Assembly: GCA_965229345.1 (NCBI GenBank) | Contig: OZ245872.1 | Location: forward strand, 2,790,001 to 2,854,000 | Source: PBB1 sp965229345 | Lineage (GTDB): Bacteria > Pseudomonadota > Gammaproteobacteria > Burkholderiales > Burkholderiaceae_C | Direction of reading: 5' to 3' | Length of the DNA: 64,000 bases | Part shown: one piece after another, positions 25,509 to 34,357 of the stretch | How the letters are laid out: each line of letters opens with the position of its first letter | Position numbering within the stretch: position 1 is the first letter of the stretch | Notes under the pieces: generated by a model | What the model was told of the DNA's origin: nothing | What the model saw: the letters and a program-made list of their open reading frames with translations, nothing else | Database searches by the model: none | Made by a program: the position numbers and the translations under genes

Positions 25509-27455
25509 TCACTGCTTCAGGAGACCGCGCTTTTCCTGCTGCACGATCCACGAGCCCACCCGCAACGCGTTGGCAACCACGGTCAACATGGGGTTCAATC
25601 CGAAGCCTGTGGGCATGAAACTGGAATCCACAACGAACACGTTGCGCGCTTCATGCAGGCGGCAATGCGAATCGAGGACGGACCTCTCTGACTTCGTATC
25701 GTCATCCGGACCCATCCGGCAGGTTCCCATCTGGTGGTCGCCAATGAGGTTGACGATCGCCGGTGACACCTCGAAGCTCTCAATGATCTTCTTGTTGCCC
25801 TTGGTTCGAAACCGGGATACCGCCTTCTCGAACATCGGGCGGGCCAGGCCGTACATCCGCCATTCGTTGGGGCCGAGATCGCGCGTCACGCGTGCGGTCG
25901 GAACGCCGTACTCGTCGACGTGCTTGGGATCCAGGTCGACCCGATTGCGAGGCATCGGCAGGTCGTCGGCGGTTAGCCTCAACTCAAGAGACCGAGCGTA
26001 CTTTTCGATTGCCTTGAGGGGTTCGAGCGCCACGCCACCAGGGGGCTCGAAGTAGCCAGCCGCGTTCTCCAACGGATTCTTCTTCGCCGTGCTGGTGAGG
26101 GTTCCCGCCTTGATCCAATTTGCGCTGGCCGGGTCCTGGAGGAAGTAGGGTTCATAGCTGGTGACGTTGCCGGTGGGTCCGAACTCGCCGTGCACCATGC
26201 CTTGAAACGCCTTATCCAGGGTGATCTTCGCGCCAAGCCCGAACAGGTGGAACGTGGCGTTCCGGCCCAACTGGTCGCTCCGGTTTCCCAGCCCTTCGGG
26301 TGGGCCAGACAAACGCAGCAAGCGCGCGGTCTGGATCGCTCCGCACGACACGATCACGTTGTCCGCCAACTGCTCCTTGAGCACGGGGTGATCGGGGTCA
26401 GAGAGGTCGAGATAACGCACACCGGTCCCGCGACTTGCCGCCTTGTCGTACATGACTTCGACGGCTTTGGCGTTGCAATGAATCTGCACCCTGCCGTGGG
26501 ACTGAAGCGCAGCCAGTTCTCGGAGCGTCGTGACGCGGGTGCCGAACTTCGGTGCCTCTTCCCTCCCCCAGCAGATGTACTCGCCGCAGAAGCCGCACAT
26601 GTTGCACGCGTTGCGCTTGGCGTCGCTCCAGATCTTGTCGGCTTTTTGCTGCCAGAACTCGGGGCGGTCGTTCGTGGTCCAGGCGGCCAAGGCAGCAGCA
26701 ATCTTTTCTCGGGTTTGATAGGGCGCGCTGCCAGGTTGAACAATGGCGCAAGGCAAAGGCACCGGCCACATACCGGCCGCCCCCATGCCCAGACTCGCAA
26801 AGTGCCCCACCGGGGTGATCGGATACGCGCCGCAAGGCAGCGGAGTTTCATCGAACCAGTGCTGCTTGTCGCCGAAATACGCGGGGTGATTGAAATCCTT
26901 GTACCAGGCACTCTGCATGATGGCCTGGTTCATCCCGGCTCGGTCACCGCTCACCCCCATCAACGCCTCGGCAACCCGGTAGTACGGCAGCATGTCGCCA
27001 TAGCCAATGGGCCAGTCGGGCACCTCATAGCCCTCTTGCCTGAGCTGAGCAAGCTGCTTCGTTTCCGCAAAATGCGTATTCAAGACGAAGTCCAACGGCA
27101 TCGGCCGGTACGACCAGGTGCCCCAGATCGTGGAACCACCACCCAGCACCGAACCTGTCCACCCGTTGACAAACGGCTTCGCAGCGTCGCTCTCGAATCG
27201 ACGGAACGTCGTGTAGTCGCCGCGTAAGCGGCGCTTTGGGTCGGGCCGGCGAAGGCGAAAGAATTCTTCTCTGTGGGCGGACGAGTTGAAACCGGTCGGG
27301 TCATCCCGGTGCCCCGGCATCGACTCGAATTCCCTCGTGATGTCATGCCCCTGTTCCAGCAGCGTGACGCTGTAGCCGGCCTTGGCAAGCAACCATGCGA
27401 TGGTTCCTCCGCCGCCACCAGACCCCACCACCACGAAATTCGGCTTGTGACTCAT
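25509..27455 (-). CDS. GMC-family FAD oxidoreductase
   Basis: 648 residues. The FAD dinucleotide fold is at the N-terminus (VVVGSGGGGGTIAWLLAKAGYSVTLLEQG), the GMC middle motif is VIVSCGAIQTARLLRLSG, and the C-terminal domain has HQMGTCRMG and the active-site region FVVDSSFMPTGFGLNPMLTVVANALR. It oxidises an alcohol or sterol-like substrate, cytoplasmic unless carried by a partner. The ATG at 27455 lies 11 bases after the stop of the 251-residue gene, implying a two-component enzyme as in membrane gluconate or fructose dehydrogenases, though the partner is not a clear match to those small subunits. Confidence 0.9.
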   Translation of the reverse strand: MSHKPNFVVVGSGGGGGTIAWLLAKAGYSVTLLEQGHDITREFESMPGHRDDPTGFNSSAHREEFFRLRRPDPKRRLRGDYTTFRRFESDAAKPFVNGWTGSVLGGGSTIWGTWSYRPMPLDFVLNTHFAETKQLAQLRQEGYEVPDWPIGYGDMLPYYRVAEALMGVSGDRAGMNQAIMQSAWYKDFNHPAYFGDKQHWFDETPLPCGAYPITPVGHFASLGMGAAGMWPVPLPCAIVQPGSAPYQTREKIAAALAAWTTNDRPEFWQQKADKIWSDAKRNACNMCGFCGEYICWGREEAPKFGTRVTTLRELAALQSHGRVQIHCNAKAVEVMYDKAASRGTGVRYLDLSDPDHPVLKEQLADNVIVSCGAIQTARLLRLSGPPEGLGNRSDQLGRNATFHLFGLGAKITLDKAFQGMVHGEFGPTGNVTSYEPYFLQDPASANWIKAGTLTSTAKKNPLENAAGYFEPPGGVALEPLKAIEKYARSLELRLTADDLPMPRNRVDLDPKHVDEYGVPTARVTRDLGPNEWRMYGLARPMFEKAVSRFRTKGNKKIIESFEVSPAIVNLIGDHQMGTCRMGPDDDTKSERSVLDSHCRLHEARNVFVVDSSFMPTGFGLNPMLTVVANALRVGSWIVQQEKRGLLKQ

Positions 27456-27466
27456 GATGGCCTCCG

Positions 27467-28222
27467 TCAGAGCAGCGCGGTCAATTTGGCATCGAACTGA
27501 TCGACAGCCGCTTGAACTTGTTTGGGCTCGTAGGCGTTGTGCCGGTGTCGATGCTCTCCGGCCTCGATCAGCACCGCGCGTTGCCACAACTCTCCCTCCG
27601 CCCCGCCAGGGAAGAAGGGGTTCTCCAAGTCGAGCAGACAGATGGCGATGTCCTTGGCAAAGCGCTTGACGAAGTCGGACGACTTGACCGTACCTGTGAG
27701 CGGCCAAGCCGACAGCGCGTCGTTGTAGAGGCTCTTCGCGAAGTCGAGCCAGCTCGCGTCGTCCGGAAACAAGCACTCGGCGTGCGCGGCCATCAGCAAC
27801 GGCCAGCACGCAGCGTAAAACTCCAGCCGGGCTCTTGGCTTCTTGACCTTGGTTTTCGGGTCGTCGGTGGCGATCACGAAGTTGTCGGAATCGACCGGAG
27901 CGAAGATCGCGACATCGTCGAGCTTGCGCTGCGCGCGCCAGTCGGCAGGATGAGGAAGATTAGGCTCCATCCAAAGCGGAGCGGCTGCGATCTTGTTCCA
28001 ACGGATTCGCAGGGCTTCGTCACCGCGGTCGGAGTCGATCAGCAGCTCAAAGCGTTCGACAGTGCGCAAAGACTGCACAGACAAAACCTGCCCCGCAGTG
28101 CGCCAAGGCAGGTCAGCCGCATTCGGTGGGATGTAGTCTTTGGTCCAGGTCGCGAGTGGGAAGATTTGCTGTGCGAGCTTGAGAAGCGCCTCGCGAACGG
28201 CTGCGTCAGAGATCGTTCCCAT
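27467..28222 (-). CDS. Unknown protein paired with the GMC oxidoreductase
   Basis: 251 residues, mixed helical, Trp-rich, no signal peptide or membrane segment. Recognisable stretches (LLKLAQQIFPLATWTKDYIPPNAADLPWRTAGQVL, ENPFFPGGAEGELWQRAVLIEAGEHRHRHNAYEPKQVQ) do not bring a named family to mind. Its spacing of 11 bases to the GMC gene suggests a stable partner or second subunit. A 190-base gap with no gene separates it from the LamG-like gene upstream. Confidence 0.78.
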   Translation of the reverse strand: MGTISDAAVREALLKLAQQIFPLATWTKDYIPPNAADLPWRTAGQVLSVQSLRTVERFELLIDSDRGDEALRIRWNKIAAAPLWMEPNLPHPADWRAQRKLDDVAIFAPVDSDNFVIATDDPKTKVKKPRARLEFYAACWPLLMAAHAECLFPDDASWLDFAKSLYNDALSAWPLTGTVKSSDFVKRFAKDIAICLLDLENPFFPGGAEGELWQRAVLIEAGEHRHRHNAYEPKQVQAAVDQFDAKLTALL

Positions 28223-28415
28223 TTGGTTCCTCCGTCATTGACAAAACCGGCGCAGTCGAGCGGCACCAGTCGTGTCACGGGGCGAAGGCGCCAATCAATG
28301 TACGTCGATGGATGGTGCGCGACCATCCACCAATTTAGGGAGAGCTTTGTGCGATCAATCGGAAGAATGATCAAGTGCTTGATCGTGCGCGCGGTCACAA
28401 CGCGTCTTGTCGCCT

Positions 28416-29042
28416 TCAGGGCGAAGCCGCGACTCCAAACCGGAAATCGTTGAAGGCCGTGACGCTGTCGGCCTTTGTCCACACACCCACCGCGCCTGCC
28501 TCTGAGAGGTGCGCGTCGTCGAACTCGATCACCGCCCTGCCGTCCAGCAGCACGCTGATGTGCGCGCGTTTGAACTCCACGCGCAGCACATGCCAAGCAT
28601 TGGCTGCGACTGGGGCGTCAACGTACTTTAGCGTCTTGCGCGTGCCGCCTTCGGTGTAGTAAAGCGAGACGTTGTCCTCCAGCGCATTGGCGCGTGCCAC
28701 GTAGTAGTTATTGCCGTCTTTCCATCTCCAGACAACACCCCCGGCTCGGTCTTCGCGCCCGCGGATGGGTTTGAACCTCACTTCCACGAAGCCATCGACG
28801 ATCGTGGTCCCAGTGCGCACGCACCACGGGAAGTCACCTGAGCCCGACTGCATCAGGACGTTCGAGGGACTGGGTGCGCCCGGATCGGGTTCGACGGTCC
28901 AGCGCGGATTGCCGTGCCCCGTTACACCGCACGTCCAATCGGCTGGTGGAGCACCGGTGCGATCCTTGTCGAAGCTCACCGCCTGGGCCATGGATGCGCC
29001 CGCTGTCAGCAATGCCGACGCCATCGCGATAGTGCTCTTCAT
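28416..29042 (-). CDS. Secreted LamG/DUF1080-like protein
   Basis: 208 residues with signal peptide (MKSTIAMASALLTAGASMAQA) and a jelly-roll concanavalin-like fold suggested by FVEVRFKPIRGREDRAGGVVWRWKDGNNYYVARANALEDNVSLYYTEGG and WHVLRVEFKRAHISVLLDGRAVIEFDD, the pattern of DUF1080/3-keto-disaccharide hydrolase-type domains. Probably periplasmic sugar or ligand binding; catalytic residues are not identifiable. It sits between the Tat superoxide dismutase and the GMC pair. Confidence 0.78.
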   Translation of the reverse strand: MKSTIAMASALLTAGASMAQAVSFDKDRTGAPPADWTCGVTGHGNPRWTVEPDPGAPSPSNVLMQSGSGDFPWCVRTGTTIVDGFVEVRFKPIRGREDRAGGVVWRWKDGNNYYVARANALEDNVSLYYTEGGTRKTLKYVDAPVAANAWHVLRVEFKRAHISVLLDGRAVIEFDDAHLSEAGAVGVWTKADSVTAFNDFRFGVAASP

Positions 29043-29103
29043 GAATGTTTCTCCTCGCGCACGCCCGGCGCCAACCAACGTCGCAATCGCAGCGGCGACA
29101 CGC

Positions 29104-29838
29104 TCAGGACTTCGCAACTCCAGCCGTACCGAGGCGTGCACTGACCTTCTCCCAGTTCACGTTCTGGAAGAACGCATCGATGTACTTGGCCGCGGCAGCG
29201 CCGTAGTCCATCTGGTAGGAGTGCTCGTACATGTCCATCACCAGGATTGGCATTGTCGCCGCCGGTGCGTGTGCGTGGTCTGCCATCCAGTAGTTTTCGA
29301 GCTGGCGGATGTGCTGGTTGAAGCCGAGAACAACCCAGCCCGAGCCACCGCCAAGGCCGGCGCCGATGCGGCGGAATTCGCTCTCCCACGCGTCAAAACT
29401 GCCGAAAGCTTGAGCGAGCACTTGGCGATCGGAAGCGCCGGCCTGACCGCTGCCGCCGAGGTTGTCGAAATAGAGCTCGTGAAGCACCACCGAACCCGTG
29501 CGCAGCAGGTGCTCGCGCTTCAGGTCGTTGTAGACGTAGGCCGGCAAGTCCTTGTCGCTCAAGGCCTGGCCCAGTCGCTTCTTGACCGCCGACAGCGCCT
29601 TCACCGAGCCACCGTAGTTGTTCTCCCAGTGCGAGCGGATCAATCGCTCTGACAGCCCCGTCAGTTTGGCCGGGTCAAAGGGCAACGGTCTCAACGTGTC
29701 ACTGCCCTGGAAGGCCGGCGCAATGAACATCGGAGCGTCGGCGGCGGTCGCGGCTCCAGGCGTGAGGGCCAGCGCGCCGGCGCCAGCGACAGCGGCGGCC
29801 ACGAATCCTCGACGTGCGGTGTTCAGTTCATCTGACAT
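29104..29838 (-). CDS. Tat-exported Fe/Mn superoxide dismutase-family protein
   Basis: 244 residues. A twin-arginine signal (TARRGFVAAAVAGAGALAL) targets it to the periplasm. The dismutase fold carries the metal ligand set H70 (SHWENNYGG), H120 (LHELYFDNLGG), D202 and H206 (MDMYEHSYQMDYG). A typical cytoplasmic SodB is about 190 residues; the extra is the signal and linker. It probably removes superoxide formed during extracytoplasmic chromate reduction. Second SOD-type gene in the operon. Confidence 0.88.
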   Translation of the reverse strand: MSDELNTARRGFVAAAVAGAGALALTPGAATAADAPMFIAPAFQGSDTLRPLPFDPAKLTGLSERLIRSHWENNYGGSVKALSAVKKRLGQALSDKDLPAYVYNDLKREHLLRTGSVVLHELYFDNLGGSGQAGASDRQVLAQAFGSFDAWESEFRRIGAGLGGGSGWVVLGFNQHIRQLENYWMADHAHAPAATMPILVMDMYEHSYQMDYGAAAAKYIDAFFQNVNWEKVSARLGTAGVAKS

Positions 29839-29863
29839 GGTGAGTCTCCAATGCGGGTTGTGT

Positions 29864-30322
29864 TCAGCCGGTGAGCTTCGGTGGCCAGTTGTGCGTCTCG
29901 GCCTGGCAAGACTGGCACCACGCGTACAGCGCGTCGTACATCACCAGGCCGTGGCGAAGCATCTCGTGATCGTCTGCGTACTTGTGTGACAAGCCGAGCG
30001 AAATCGCATAGAGACCTGCCGACTGCGGTGTGAGGTCCAGTCGCGAGGTGTCGGCACCGCGAACGATCAATGCCAGTTGGTCCAACGCCGGGTCTTTCAA
30101 TTCATGCTTCTTGATGAACGCATCAAAGCTGCACAGCTCGCCGTCGTGCGTCATCTCGACACCGGGCACGTCGTAGGGCACGGCGCCGGTGTCTGCAGCG
30201 ACCTTCAGTACCTGGTTCGACGGCACGTAGAGAAACTCAGGCGCCTTGTCGATGAAGCGCGCGATCAGCCATGGGCACGCGATGCGGTCGATCTTCGGGC
30301 GTTCACGGGTGACCCATTTCAT
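29864..30322 (-). CDS. Free-standing ChrB C-terminal domain protein
   Basis: 152 residues matching only the second half of ChrB: WVTRERPKIDRIACPWLIARFIDKAPEFLYVP, DGELCSFDAFIKKHEL, and a C-terminal YDALYAWCQSCQAETHNWP with a CxxC. It duplicates the domain present at residues 185-310 of the full ChrB encoded at 32431-33408 (compare VDRAASAWLIRRFIDPEARFQWL). The start overlaps the stop of the SOD-rhodanese gene by four bases. A role in chromate sensing or reduction is inferred. Confidence 0.86.
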   Translation of the reverse strand: MKWVTRERPKIDRIACPWLIARFIDKAPEFLYVPSNQVLKVAADTGAVPYDVPGVEMTHDGELCSFDAFIKKHELKDPALDQLALIVRGADTSRLDLTPQSAGLYAISLGLSHKYADDHEMLRHGLVMYDALYAWCQSCQAETHNWPPKLTG

Positions 30323-31239
30323 GAGGCAGCTCCTTTTGGTTGCAAGGGGTTGCCCGCCGCCTTCCATGCTTCGATGCCGCCGGTCAGGTAGCGCACGTCG
30401 AATCCGCGCGCGCGCAGCGACAGCGCCGTCGAACGGCCGATGTCCAGCCCTTTGAGGCAGTAGACGAACACCGGCTGGGTCGCATCGATCTCGCTGCTCC
30501 ACTGATCAACTTGCGCCGGGTCGCGCCAAATTGCGCCCGCGAGCATCTCGTTTGCCGCCGCAAAGTCCTCTGAGCGCCGCACATCGATCACGCGCTGCGC
30601 TTCGCCGTCGAGCGCCGTGGTCCCGACACCCAGCGGCAGCGCGTCACCGGCCACGGCCGCACCGTAGCGGCGGTACACGGCATCCCAGCGGATGTTCTTC
30701 ATGAATGCATCGACATAGGCGGCTGCCTTTGAGCCGAAGTCCATGTGGTACGAGTGCTCGTACATGTCGAGCGCCAGCACGGGCGTGGCGCCCGCCAGCA
30801 GGTGGGTGTGATCTGCGGCCCAGTGATTGATGAGGCGGCCTTCGCGCGACGACCAGGCGAGGATCGCCCAGCCCGAGCCGCCGCCCATCGCTTTGGCCAG
30901 GGCGGTGAACTCGGCACGCCAGCGATCAACCGATCCGAAGTCGCGCGTCAGTGCCACCGAGAACCCGTTCGATGGCAGAACGCCATCGCCGCCAAGTGCA
31001 TCGAAGTACAGCTCGTGCAGGTAGGCCGAGTTGGCAGCCACCAGCTCTTCCCGTTTGAGGCCGTTGATGACGAACACCGGTGCGCTGCTCCAGTCGAGTT
31101 CGCCCAGCTGCTTGCGGATCGCACCGAGCCGCTTCACGGCGCCAGCGTAATTGTTCTCGTGGTGGCTGGCGACGAGCTTCTGCGACAGGCCGTCGAGCTT
31201 GCTCAAGTCGAGCGTCAGGGGTTTCATTTGCAGGTCCAT
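30319..31239 (-). CDS. Superoxide dismutase-rhodanese fusion protein
   Basis: 306 residues. Residues 1-195 are an Fe/Mn superoxide dismutase with the full ligand set H26, H75, D158, H162 (LDMYEHSYHMDFG). Residues 210-300 are a rhodanese domain with the catalytic loop VYCLKGLDIGRS (C261) and the RYLTGGIEAWKAAGNPL ending. No signal peptide, so cytoplasmic. It sits in the position of chrC, a superoxide dismutase in known chromate operons. The rhodanese part may deal with sulfur or thiol damage caused by chromate; that is inference. Confidence 0.9.
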   Translation of the reverse strand: MDLQMKPLTLDLSKLDGLSQKLVASHHENNYAGAVKRLGAIRKQLGELDWSSAPVFVINGLKREELVAANSAYLHELYFDALGGDGVLPSNGFSVALTRDFGSVDRWRAEFTALAKAMGGGSGWAILAWSSREGRLINHWAADHTHLLAGATPVLALDMYEHSYHMDFGSKAAAYVDAFMKNIRWDAVYRRYGAAVAGDALPLGVGTTALDGEAQRVIDVRRSEDFAAANEMLAGAIWRDPAQVDQWSSEIDATQPVFVYCLKGLDIGRSTALSLRARGFDVRYLTGGIEAWKAAGNPLQPKGAAS

Positions 31240-31261
31240 GGTGTTCTCCTCTGGGTGATGT

Positions 31262-32434
31262 TCAGGCGTGGGTCATCAGCGGGTGCAGCACCAGACCGAG
31301 CAGTGCGGCGGCGACGACGATGAGTGGTTCGGGCAGCTTCTTGAAGCGCCACAGCAGTGCCGCGGTAGTGATGGCCAGTGCGGCGGTGACCCAGTCGGTG
31401 ATCGAGCGCTGGGCGATCACGATCACAGCGCCGGCCAGGGCTCCGACAGCAGCGGCCGTGACGCCATCGACGAAGGCAACGATGCCCGGGTGCTTGCCGT
31501 GCTTCTTGAACCAAGGCGCCGGCAACACGGTGAGCAGATAGCACGGCACGAAGGTGGCCAGCGCGGCGATGACCGCGCCCCAGAAGCCTGCGATCAGGTA
31601 GCCGATGAATCCGGTGGTGATGACGACCGGCCCCGGCGTGATCATCGCGACAGCCACGGCATCGACGAACTGGCGGTCGTTGAGCCAGTGGTGCTCAGTG
31701 ACCACGCCGCCGTAGAGAAAGGGCACGATGGCCAAGCCACTGCCGAACACGAAGCTGCCGGCGTAGGCGAAGAACGCGCCGATCTGCCCGAGGAGGTGCC
31801 AATCGGTGGTGCCAGCCACCAGCAAGCCCGCGAGCGGCGCTGAGGCGGCAATGCCGTTCAGACGGCCACCAAACCAGCCTTTGGGGCGCGCGCGCAGAAA
31901 CCAGACGAGCAGTCCCGCACCGAGGAACAGAAACACGCTCTCGGACTGCGTCACGACCGTGAGGACTGCGCTGACCAGATAGATGGCCCACAGCAGCTTG
32001 TCGCTGCCGATGCTCTTGTTGGTGAGCTTGTAGGCGCTCATCGCGATGATGCCGATGACGCAGGCACCGACGCCGTAGAACACCGCCTGCATCCACGAGA
32101 TGCCGCCATAGGCCACGTACGCGGCGCCGATGCCGACCACCATCAGGAACGACGGCAGCACGAAGGCGATGCCGGCCAGCGTGGCACCGACCAGGCGGTA
32201 GTGCACATAACCCAGGTAGATCGCGAGCTGCGCGGCCAGTGGACCAGGCATCAGCTGCGCCAGCGTCATACCCTCCTTGTAGTCGCCTTCGGAAATCCAG
32301 CGCCGTTGCTCGACCAGGTCGCGGTACATGTAGCCGACCAATGCCACCGGTCCGCCGAAGCCCCAGGTGCCCAGCGCGAGCATGTAGCGCACGAGCTGCC
32401 AAAGCGAATAGCTGGGCGATGTGGTTTCTGTCAT
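31262..32434 (-). CDS. chrA: Chromate efflux transporter ChrA
   Basis: 390 residues of the long-chain CHR family. Two homologous halves: FGGPVALVGYMYRDLVEQRRWISEGDYKEGMTLAQLMPGPLAAQLAIYLGY in half 1 and FGSGLAIVPFLYGGVVTEHHWLNDRQFVDAVAVAMITPGPVVITTGFIGYLIAG in half 2. It extrudes chromate driven by membrane potential. It overlaps chrB by four bases and is followed by the SOD-rhodanese gene after 22. Confidence 0.94.
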   Translation of the reverse strand: MTETTSPSYSLWQLVRYMLALGTWGFGGPVALVGYMYRDLVEQRRWISEGDYKEGMTLAQLMPGPLAAQLAIYLGYVHYRLVGATLAGIAFVLPSFLMVVGIGAAYVAYGGISWMQAVFYGVGACVIGIIAMSAYKLTNKSIGSDKLLWAIYLVSAVLTVVTQSESVFLFLGAGLLVWFLRARPKGWFGGRLNGIAASAPLAGLLVAGTTDWHLLGQIGAFFAYAGSFVFGSGLAIVPFLYGGVVTEHHWLNDRQFVDAVAVAMITPGPVVITTGFIGYLIAGFWGAVIAALATFVPCYLLTVLPAPWFKKHGKHPGIVAFVDGVTAAAVGALAGAVIVIAQRSITDWVTAALAITTAALLWRFKKLPEPLIVVAAALLGLVLHPLMTHA

Positions 32435-33408
32435 TTGCTGCTTCCCTTGTTCTTCGAGTTCTGAAAGTGCGTGTACAGCGAATCGAGCACGCCACTGATC
32501 TCGGCCAGCAGCGCGTCGTCATCGGGCAGGCGTTCGCGAGCGCCGGCCAGCATGGCTTCGAAGCCGCTGGCCTCCGCAACCGATTCGCCGCCGACATCGA
32601 GCGAATGCACCATCACGCCCATTCGGGTCAACGCCTCGTCTTCGTCGAGCCCAAAACTGGCCATCAAGGTCTCGAATGTGACGCGCTCGCCGACGTGGGT
32701 GAAGGTGGCGCCATCGAAGTCGAACCCGAGCGCCTTACGCGGGCAGTCAGACGGCTTGGCCAGCCACTGGAAGCGTGCCTCCGGGTCGATGAAGCGGCGA
32801 ATCAGCCAGGCGCTCGCGGCACGGTCTACCCACAACTTGCGGCGCGTGGCCCACAGGCGCCCCTGGTAAGCGCTCGCGTCGAGCCGAGGGACTTGGCCTT
32901 CGGTGTCTTGCGGTTCATCGGGTGACAGCACGCGATCCATTCGTTTGCTGAACTCGGTCCATGCGGCCTCCGCCTCGGCGCTGGCATCGCCCGGAAAGAA
33001 ATCGATTGCGCGCAGGGCGTCGTAGTCGCGGCGCAGCTTGCGCTGAAGGCGAGTCAGCTCAACGGCCCCAAGGCCCGACAGGGTCGAAGCCGATTCCTTC
33101 CACCCCTTCACGAGCCCGGCGTAGTCCTCGCTGCGGTCGAACAGCGGTGCGTACGAATCCGAGCCATCGATCGACGCCGGACCGACCGACATCACCCAAG
33201 CGCTACCGTTTTCCCGAACGCATTCGTCGGCGAGATCCTGCAGCGCGGTCTGATGCGCTGGACTGGCCGGAAGGAGATAGGCGCCATCGCGAAGCGCGGC
33301 GCATCCTTGCGCTTTGAGGGCTCGCCAGATGCGCATGCGGGCGGTTGCGCTCTGCGTCGGCAACGAAAGGATGAGCAAGAGCCAGGAGGCGGGCAATCCG
33401 ATATTCAT
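32431..33408 (-). CDS. chrB: Chromate-responsive regulator ChrB
   Basis: 325 residues: N-terminal winged-helix-like half (LLLILSLPTQSATARMRIWRALKAQGCAALRDGAYLLP) and C-terminal ChrB domain (LWVDRAASAWLIRRFIDPEARFQWL, KALGFDFDGATFTHVGERVTFETLMASFGL). ChrB represses chr genes and is released by chromate. First gene of the chr series; the start at 33408 follows the repeated operator-like sites at 33417-33444. Confidence 0.92.
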   Translation of the reverse strand: MNIGLPASWLLLILSLPTQSATARMRIWRALKAQGCAALRDGAYLLPASPAHQTALQDLADECVRENGSAWVMSVGPASIDGSDSYAPLFDRSEDYAGLVKGWKESASTLSGLGAVELTRLQRKLRRDYDALRAIDFFPGDASAEAEAAWTEFSKRMDRVLSPDEPQDTEGQVPRLDASAYQGRLWATRRKLWVDRAASAWLIRRFIDPEARFQWLAKPSDCPRKALGFDFDGATFTHVGERVTFETLMASFGLDEDEALTRMGVMVHSLDVGGESVAEASGFEAMLAGARERLPDDDALLAEISGVLDSLYTHFQNSKNKGSSK

Positions 33409-33416
33409 GTCTTAGA

Positions 33417-33444
33417 CTCTACATCAATATATCTATCTCTACAT
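33417..33444 (-). promoter_or_regulatory. Direct-repeat operator candidate at the chrB promoter
   Basis: The octamer CTCTACAT occurs at 33417-33424 and 33437-33444 (ATGTAGAG on the minus strand), exactly 20 bases apart, i.e. two helical turns on the same face. Between them the minus strand reads TATATT (33431-33426), a -10 candidate, within an AT-rich patch unusual for this DNA. ChrB binding here is predicted from position; no clean -35 is seen. Confidence 0.55.
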
Positions 33445-33965
33445 TCATTTGCATTGAAGGCAGTTCACTCCGAATTTCGGCGACCTTGAATGCCGTGCGC
33501 CATTTCTGAACCGGATCGAGCTCCAGGCAGCCTCCGTGCGGAAACATGTGAGATGCGTGCTTCACGCGTTGACAGCTCCGCCACTGCAAAACACCCAAAA
33601 TGACGCCGATTGACAGTGGCCAATGCCGAGTACCCATCGGGTAAGCGCGGTTTGCGGCAGCGTCAATGAAATACTTCCAGAGCTATCTGCGGACATCGTG
33701 TCTGCTCAGCCTTCATCGAAGACCCTGGTCTTCCTGAAGTCCAGCTTGCTGGCGTTGCAGTCGTTACCTGCCTTGTAGAGCCCGGAGTTCACTCCGGGTC
33801 AGCCATGCGAATGGCTGTGTGAGACCTTCGGCCCACCAGCCGAATCTGGCGGCCCATACCGCCACTGAGCCGTTCCGCCGTTTTCGGCTGGAGCATCCCG
33901 AACGGGGAACCCCAAGTTCCCCGCCAGGGATGGGTGTTTCCCCTTCTTTCCTGAAGGAGAACACC
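33445..33965 (+). promoter_or_regulatory. Structured leader ahead of the small integrative-element genes
   Basis: No gene is supported from 33445 to 33965. The right half contains several hairpins: CCCGGAGT-tc-ACTCCGGG (33781-33798), GGCGG-ccata-CCGCC near 33850, and CGGGGAAC-cccaa-GTTCCCCG (33903-33923). Then come CAGGGATGGGTG-TTTCCCC (33925-33943), CTTTC and a GAAGGAGA ribosome site before the ATG at 33966. The last part recurs before other genes of this block (see findings). A transcription-attenuating or translation-controlling leader is likely; mechanism unknown. Confidence 0.55.
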
Positions 33966-34151
33966 ATGTTCGCTGTCCCCGTGACAAGAGAGATCCGTCC
34001 TGTCGGCGTGCTGTTGGGCGGCTCCGGGCTTGCCCGGATGCTGACCCTGCACACGCGCCAACCGGCCGCGTTGCTGAGGCCCTGCCCGTCTGTGTTCGCA
34101 CAGCCCATGGTCGAGCCCGAGAACCGCGTTGCCGAGGCCTTGTCATGCTGA
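33966..34151 (+). CDS. Small integrative-element protein (61 aa)
   Basis: 61 residues starting MFAVPVTREIRPVGVLLGG, with a strong GAAGGAGA ribosome site. No family recognised; the short hydrophobic patch (VGVLLGGSGLARMLTLH) is too brief for a confident membrane call. Its end overlaps the next gene by seven bases (ATGCTGA), implying coupled translation. First gene of the plus-strand block. Confidence 0.6.
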   Translation: MFAVPVTREIRPVGVLLGGSGLARMLTLHTRQPAALLRPCPSVFAQPMVEPENRVAEALSC

Positions 34152-34357
34152 CCAGCCTCTACCGCAAACGCATAGCCGCCATGGCGATCCAACTCGCCAA
34201 GGATGACCCGCCGTTGGTCAAGGAAGTGATCGCCCGACTGAGGAAGTCAGGCGAGATCGAGCCCGACGACCTGGTCTACCTGGACCAGATCGCCGACCGC
34301 TGGATCAGGATTGCCGAAGAGAACCGGACGAAGGCAAAGCGTCTTTCACCACGGTGA
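34145..34357 (+). CDS. Small helical integrative-element protein (70 aa)
   Basis: 70 residues, predicted all-helical and charged (IAAMAIQLAKDDPPLVKEVIARLRKSGEIEPDDLVYLDQIADRWIRIAEENRTKAKRL). Start ATG overlaps the preceding stop. Its last 50 bases overlap the convergent 88-residue gene. Unknown function; the basic tail could contact nucleic acid. Confidence 0.65.
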   Translation: MLTSLYRKRIAAMAIQLAKDDPPLVKEVIARLRKSGEIEPDDLVYLDQIADRWIRIAEENRTKAKRLSPR

